From positions 1 through 37,991 of the forward strand of contig NZ_LUKQ02000032.1 in NCBI RefSeq assembly GCF_001647025.1: a DNA stretch of 37,991 nt, read 5' to 3'. Numbering within the stretch: position 1 is the first letter of the stretch; every line of letters begins with the position of its first letter. Made by a program: the position numbers and the translations under genes. Below the pieces are notes generated by a model, which had not been told where the DNA came from, made no database searches, and was given only the letters and a program-made list of their open reading frames with translations. Positions 33,024-37,991 of the stretch are shown here, in pieces. Source of the stretch: Endozoicomonas atrinae (GTDB lineage: Bacteria > Pseudomonadota > Gammaproteobacteria > Pseudomonadales > Endozoicomonadaceae).

Positions 33024-33255
33024 TTACATTCCCTATAGAATTTATTGATGTTTCCTTATTATTTTGCTGACGTAATTTTATGTTAATCGGATGTTATTCT
33101 TATATGTTTGATACTTCCCGACGGTATCTGGATTTTTTATATCCATTTGATTAAATTTTGTGCAGCGCCTGTTCTTTGAATAATTATTAACCTTCCCTAT
33201 TGCAAACATGGTAGATTCCAGCTGAGCATCCACCGTTTAGTTTTCATCGTGCTAT
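33024..33255. promoter_or_regulatory. Divergent control region, beta-barrel gene / AraC copy 2
   Basis: 232 very AT-rich bases separate the two divergent genes and must contain both promoters. AT content is higher than in neighbouring spacers. I see no clean FNR or CRP palindrome. Several TGTT/TTGAT-type words recur, but no repeat is convincing enough to call an operator. Confidence 0.4.
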
Positions 33256-34131
33256 ATGCAACACCGAGATATTGACAGCGTTTACCTTTCCGAGGCGACT
33301 GAGGGCAGTAATCTATACCTGTCTTCTATGGATCAGTTTTATCAGCTCAGGTTGTCTCAGGCTATCAAGCCTCACCGGATCTGTTTTAATGCGATCATTT
33401 ATATTACTTCCGGTAAGGGTGAGCATTTTATTGATTATAAAAAGTACAGCCTGAAACCCGGGACCGTTTTTTTTCTTTCCCGATACCAGGTTCATCAGTT
33501 TTGTTATAACCCTTCCGTTTCTGGCTTTGTCCTGTCATTTGATGATGAATCTCTGCGCCTTAATCGGGATGACTCAGGTCAGGATTTCATGATGACCTCA
33601 TTATCTTCCATTAACACACTGGAAGATGAGGACTTGTCGCTGCTCAGTTTGTTTCAGGCGATTCAAAGTGAGATAATCAGCAATAGTCCGTTTTACAGCG
33701 GAGAAATTGTGAGAACCCTGCTAAGAACTATAATGCTGAAAACGGTGGTCAGGCAGTATCGATCTTTGATGGAGTACTGCTCGGATCATGTTGGTGGGAA
33801 TGCCTACGACCAGCTGAAAGCGTTAATCGAATCTGATTTTCTATTCTCGCGGAATGTGAGCCAGTACGCGACTGCCTTGGGAGTGAGTGGAAAACAACTG
33901 AACAAGATTGCCAGGGACAATACCGGCCATTCGGTGAAGGAGCTTCTGGATGTCCGGTTGTTGCAGGAAATCAAGCGGCTGCTGGCATTCAGTAATGAGC
34001 CCATATCAGCAATTTCACAGAAAACCGGGTTTGATGCAGCGACGAATATGGCCAAATTTTTTCGCAGACACACTCAGATATCGCCAAGGCAGTTCCGGCT
34101 GGTCTGCCGTTTGAATGGGGTTAAGACTTAA
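33256..34131 (+). CDS. AraC-family transcriptional regulator (rdh region, copy 2)
   Basis: 291 residues with the same layout as the regulator at 20665-21540. A cupin-like N-terminal sensor (ICFNAIIYITSGKGEHFIDY; SRYQVHQFCYNPSVSGFVLS) and a C-terminal double HTH ending TGFDAATNMAKFFRRHTQIS. Roughly half or more of the aligned residues are identical to copy 1. No strong ribosome site precedes ATG 33256. Divergent from the beta-barrel gene, it is well placed to control that promoter and the rdhA2 promoter. A halogenated aromatic or a degradation product as inducer is conjecture. Confidence 0.9.
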   Translation: MQHRDIDSVYLSEATEGSNLYLSSMDQFYQLRLSQAIKPHRICFNAIIYITSGKGEHFIDYKKYSLKPGTVFFLSRYQVHQFCYNPSVSGFVLSFDDESLRLNRDDSGQDFMMTSLSSINTLEDEDLSLLSLFQAIQSEIISNSPFYSGEIVRTLLRTIMLKTVVRQYRSLMEYCSDHVGGNAYDQLKALIESDFLFSRNVSQYATALGVSGKQLNKIARDNTGHSVKELLDVRLLQEIKRLLAFSNEPISAISQKTGFDAATNMAKFFRRHTQISPRQFRLVCRLNGVKT

Positions 34132-34212
34132 CCGCAATATTTTATTATCAGTTAACAGATTTTTCCCGGATGGTTTGTTAGCATGGTTGCTCCGCATGAC
34201 AGGAAGTTTTTT

Positions 34213-35448
34213 ATGGCAATGGTTCCTCAACTCTGGTTGTCTCTCAAAAGTTTTGTCACGGCGGTTATTAAACGCTTTCTGGATAACCGTTGTATCGAAA
34301 ATGCAGCGGCACTGACCTATACAACGTTGTTTGCTGTTGTGCCATTGATGACAGTGACCTACAGCATCCTCTCCGCGGTACCCAGCCTTCAGGATGTTGG
34401 AGACTCCATTCAGAACTTCATCTTCGAGAGTTTTGTCCCGTCTACCGGGGAGATGGTTCAATCCTATCTGAACGATTTTTCCAAACAGGCCAGAAAATTA
34501 ACCAGTATTGGTATCGTTTTCCTGCTGGTCACTTCCTTTCTGATGCTGAGAACCATTGATAAGGCACTGAATAATATCTGGCAGGTGACGCATGTTCGTC
34601 GGGGGATGTCCGGTTTTCTGCTGTACTGGGCCATTCTCAGCCTGGGGCCGGTTCTATTAAGTGCTGGCTTTCTTGCGACCTCGTATCTGGCTTCTCTTAA
34701 GCTGGTTTCTGATACAACGGCCATCCTGGGGGGAGAGCAGTGGCTTCTGCGCCTGATGCCCGTTTGCCTGAGTACATTAGTCCTGACCTTACTGTATACG
34801 GCTGTGCCCAACAGGAAAGTACCGGTTCGTCATGCGCTGGTCGGTGCGGTGTTTGTTGCCATTCTGGTTGAACTGGCCAAGGTCGGCTTTACCTTATTTA
34901 TTACTTTGTCGCCTACCTATCACCTGATTTATGGTGCCTTTGCAGCTGTACCTCTCTTTCTGCTCTGGGTGTATCTCAGCTGGTTGATGGTGCTGTTCGG
35001 GGCGGTATTGGTCCGATCGTTTGACCTTTATGGTAAACAGTCCCGTGGTGAGCGCCCACACCCGCTGATTTCGATTTTATTAATCCTCAAGCAGTTACAG
35101 GAAAAGTTTGAGCAGGGGCAGGGGTTACATTACACCGATCTGCAGAAGCGTGATCTTCCGGTTTCTCTTGATGACTGGGAATGTCATACCTCCCGGCTGA
35201 TGGAAATGGGTTTGATCAGTAAAAATGATGGTGGTGAATGGATTCTGGCCAAGGACCTTCGGCAGATCAGCCTGTTTGCTTTCTGTGAGCAGTTACCCTG
35301 GCCGATGCCTCAGGATGAGCAGCTCCAGAATATTCTTATCTCTGATGATCCAAACTGGTTGTCTGACTTGATTCAGAGAGCCCAGGCGGTGAACAGTGCC
35401 CGCCTGGAAGCGCTGGATTGCTCACTGGATCAATTATTGTCTAAATGA
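34213..35448 (+). CDS. YihY/BrkB family inner-membrane protein
   Basis: 411 residues from ATG 34213, which has AGGAAG at a six-base spacing; an earlier in-frame ATG at 34183 lacks one. The membrane part (about 1-280) has the family block NAAALTYTTLFAVVPLMTVT at about 32-51 and FGAFAAVPLFLLWVYLSWLM-like YGAFAAVPLFLLWVYLSWLM near 250. A cytosolic C-terminal winged-helix-like region of about 120 residues (ILLILKQLQEKFEQGQGLHY) follows. The family was once labelled ribonuclease BN; that is now doubted, and function is unknown. Confidence 0.88.
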   Translation: MAMVPQLWLSLKSFVTAVIKRFLDNRCIENAAALTYTTLFAVVPLMTVTYSILSAVPSLQDVGDSIQNFIFESFVPSTGEMVQSYLNDFSKQARKLTSIGIVFLLVTSFLMLRTIDKALNNIWQVTHVRRGMSGFLLYWAILSLGPVLLSAGFLATSYLASLKLVSDTTAILGGEQWLLRLMPVCLSTLVLTLLYTAVPNRKVPVRHALVGAVFVAILVELAKVGFTLFITLSPTYHLIYGAFAAVPLFLLWVYLSWLMVLFGAVLVRSFDLYGKQSRGERPHPLISILLILKQLQEKFEQGQGLHYTDLQKRDLPVSLDDWECHTSRLMEMGLISKNDGGEWILAKDLRQISLFAFCEQLPWPMPQDEQLQNILISDDPNWLSDLIQRAQAVNSARLEALDCSLDQLLSK

Positions 35449-35545
35449 CCAGTAACGGGTATTGCTCTTGAAGGGAGTGATCTGGACAATAATTGCCTGA
35501 TCATCCCACCATTTCCTTTTGGATTCTCTTCTGGAGTGTAACCTG

Positions 35546-36730
<1,185 letters not shown>

Positions 36731-36756
36731 GAGCCTGTCGGGCATAACCGGGCATG

Positions 36757-36783
36757 GGCTGCATGAAATAGTGCAGCCTCTTT
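36757..36783 (+). terminator. Rho-independent terminator of purT
   Basis: GGCTGCA and TGCAGCC (36757-36763, 36772-36778) pair around an 8-base loop and are followed by TCTTT. It lies 26 bases past the purT stop and ahead of the next gene's ribosome site. Confidence 0.65.
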
Positions 36784-36808
36784 GATAAGTCTTTTTCTGG
36801 AGGTATTC

Positions 36809-37279
36809 GTGAAGATAAAAAGAAGATGGGAATACTTTCTGGTTGTTGTACTGTTAGGCTCTCTTGCGGCCTGTAGCAAGCCAGTGACCTTTACGGATTT
36901 AAACGGGGATACCATTTTCCTTGCCAGTGAGAATGATCAATGGCTTGCACTGAATTTCTGGGCAGAATGGTGTGACCCTTGCCGGGAAGAAGTTCCAGAG
37001 TTGAATGAACTGGCCAAAGGTGGTCAGGTGAGGGTGCTGGGCGTTGATTTTGACAGCAGTCAGGGTGATTCATTAATCAAAAAGGCAGAAGCTCTGGATA
37101 TCCGCTTTCCGGTACTCCAGGAATCTCCTCTGACAGCGTTGAATGTTCCCCCTCCCCAGGTATTGCCCGCTACTTATATTATTTCGCCAGAAGGCAAGGT
37201 GGTCACCAAACTGTTTGGACCGCAGACCAGGAAAAGCCTTGAAGAGCAGATTCAAAAGTTAGGTGGCGTTCTCAATTGA
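36809..37279 (+). CDS. TlpA-like thioredoxin-fold lipoprotein
   Basis: 156 residues from GTG 36809, which has GGAGG six bases upstream. The lipobox SLAAC gives lipidated Cys22. A TlpA/ResA-like thioredoxin domain follows, with active site WCDPC in FWAEWCDPCREEVPELNELA and the cis-Pro region VLPATYIISPEGKV. Probably a membrane-tethered periplasmic thiol-disulfide reductant. Client proteins are unknown, and no cytochrome c maturation gene is adjacent. Confidence 0.88.
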   Translation: MKIKRRWEYFLVVVLLGSLAACSKPVTFTDLNGDTIFLASENDQWLALNFWAEWCDPCREEVPELNELAKGGQVRVLGVDFDSSQGDSLIKKAEALDIRFPVLQESPLTALNVPPPQVLPATYIISPEGKVVTKLFGPQTRKSLEEQIQKLGGVLN

Positions 37280-37290
37280 CTTTGAGGCCA

Positions 37291-37387
37291 GTTGATCACA
37301 GAAGCACTCAGGTAAGGCGAACGACGCTGGGCATGGTGGTTCCATGTTCAAGTCGTTCAACGCATCATGAGTGCTTCTGTGGTCAAC
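37291..37387. repeat. Inverted-repeat element (family C)
   Basis: GTTGATCACAGAAGCACTCA (37291-37310) and inverted TGAGTGCTTCTGTGGTCAAC (37368-37387) differ by one base and bound a 97-base segment with no frame. A short internal pair (GAACGACG / CGTTCAAC-like) may extend the fold. It lies just past the TlpA-like gene and may also serve as its terminator. Unrelated in sequence to families A and B. Confidence 0.65.
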
Positions 37388-37461
37388 CCGTAGGGCAGCT
37401 GGGCTTTTAGTTAATTGAGAATGCCCCCTGAGTAAACATCAACTACAGGAAACTTCGTCGA

Positions 37462-37734
37462 ATGGGTGATGTGTGCAAAAGAGCCTTTGTTGAAGGCAGG
37501 GTGCAGGGTGTCTGGTTTCGAGGCTCAACCCAGGAGAGAGCTCGTCGACTGGGCATTGGTGGCTGGGCAAGAAACCTGCCTGATGGACGGGTTGAAGTAT
37601 TGATGTGTGGATCGGAAGAAGCCGTAGCAAAACTGGAAGAGTGGCTTCATAAAGGACCACCTCTGGCCAAGGTGGTTAATATTTCCATATCAGAAGAATC
37701 TTTGCAGGCTTTTGACTCATTTACCACGGGTTAA
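37462..37734 (+). CDS. acyP: Acylphosphatase
   Basis: Small enzyme of 90 residues that hydrolyses carboxyl-phosphate bonds such as acetyl phosphate. The signature VEGRVQGVWFRGSTQERAR contains substrate-binding Arg20, and GWARNLPDGRVEVLMCG contains catalytic Asn38. Length and ferredoxin-like fold pattern are normal. AGGAAA lies upstream of ATG 37462. A terminator hairpin follows immediately. Confidence 0.93.
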   Translation: MGDVCKRAFVEGRVQGVWFRGSTQERARRLGIGGWARNLPDGRVEVLMCGSEEAVAKLEEWLHKGPPLAKVVNISISEESLQAFDSFTTG

Positions 37735-37742
37735 GTGATAGT

Positions 37743-37770
37743 GAGTTAAAAAGCTGTCGGTTTTTAACTC
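37743..37770. terminator. Bidirectional terminator after acyP
   Basis: GAGTTAAAAA and TTTTTAACTC form a perfect 10-base stem with an 8-base loop. The A/T-rich part of the stem supplies a U-tract in either direction. It also shields acyP from transcription coming out of the IS256-type element. Confidence 0.65.
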
Positions 37771-37776
37771 AAGGGT

Positions 37777-37991
37777 GAGCCTGTAAATAATTCTGTGTAA
37801 ACGCCACCAAAACTATTACTCCTTGAACCGGTCAGGAAACATAATTTCAAACCGGTTCATGGCTGCTTTCCAGTTCCTGATCGGCATGGTCCATTTCTCG
37901 GAAGCTTTTTCCATGGCCAGATAGATTACCTTCATGACTGACTCATCAGTCCGAAAAATCTTCCGGTTCTTGATCGCCTTACGAATGACGC
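37777..37991 (-). mobile_element. IS256-family insertion sequence (partial, one end)
   Basis: The element end is placed near GAGCCTGTAAATAATTCTGT at about 37777, a motif like IS256-family termini. The transposase C-terminus starts 39 bases further in. The rest is outside the window, so the opposite end and target duplication cannot be checked. Confidence 0.65.
37816..37991 (-). CDS. IS256-family transposase, C-terminal part
   Basis: About 58 codons at the 3' end of a transposase that runs off the window. NRKIFRTDESVMKVIYLAME, then KWTMPIRNWKAAMNRFEIMF and PDRFKE before TAA, is the typical mutator/IS256 C-terminus. Catalytic DDE residues lie upstream and are not visible, so whether the copy is active cannot be judged. 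Confidence 0.8.
   Translation of the reverse strand, partial: VIRKAIKNRKIFRTDESVMKVIYLAMEKASEKWTMPIRNWKAAMNRFEIMFPDRFKE

Overview
The window looks like chromosomal DNA of a marine gammaproteobacterium, probably of the Oceanospirillales/Endozoicomonas kind. That assignment is inference. It rests on the housekeeping order purN-purM / DUF2066 / CDP-alcohol phosphatidyltransferase / AI-2E permease / hda, on arsC-...-DUF2069, and on the many insertion-sequence and palindromic-repeat remnants. There is no rRNA, tRNA or CRISPR array.

Layout. 1-430: an IS66-like end abutting a truncated 5'-nucleotidase. 430-1140: non-coding DNA with an orphan LexA-type box and a palindromic repeat. 1141-5943 (minus): mltC, gloA, a DUF3108 protein, purN, a MITE-like repeat, purM. 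6277-12397 (plus): DUF2066 protein, CDP-alcohol phosphatidyltransferase, AI-2E permease, hda, a DUF748/AsmA-like protein. 12383-13518 (minus): DUF2069 protein, an ABM-domain protein, arsC. 13851-20675 (plus): DUF4136 lipoprotein, an OmpR-type two-component pair, and an RND efflux adaptor plus pump. 20665-34131: the reductive dehalogenase region. 34213-37734 (plus): YihY/BrkB membrane protein, purT, a TlpA-like thioredoxin lipoprotein, acylphosphatase. 37777-37991: the end of an IS256-family element.

The centrepiece is a nearly gapless, minus-strand, nine-gene block (32169 down to 21651): rdhA2-rdhB2-TPR-rdhA1-rdhB1-RdhC/NosR-like flavoprotein-small membrane protein-nifJ-flavodoxin. It holds two closely related respiratory-type reductive dehalogenases. 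Each has a Tat signal, two 4Fe-4S motifs and its own three-helix RdhB anchor carrying an E-x-E loop. They are packed with an FMN-binding membrane protein and with a pyruvate:flavodoxin oxidoreductase and its flavodoxin. An outer-membrane beta-barrel gene lies just upstream. Two paralogous AraC-type regulators bracket the region.

The simplest reading is a self-contained organohalide-reduction module. Pyruvate oxidation would give low-potential electrons to flavodoxin, which would pass them through the membrane flavoprotein to the RdhAB complexes outside the inner membrane. The electron route and the substrate are hypotheses; the gene content is seen directly. No corrinoid synthesis or uptake gene, and no known Rdh maturation factor, lies in the window.
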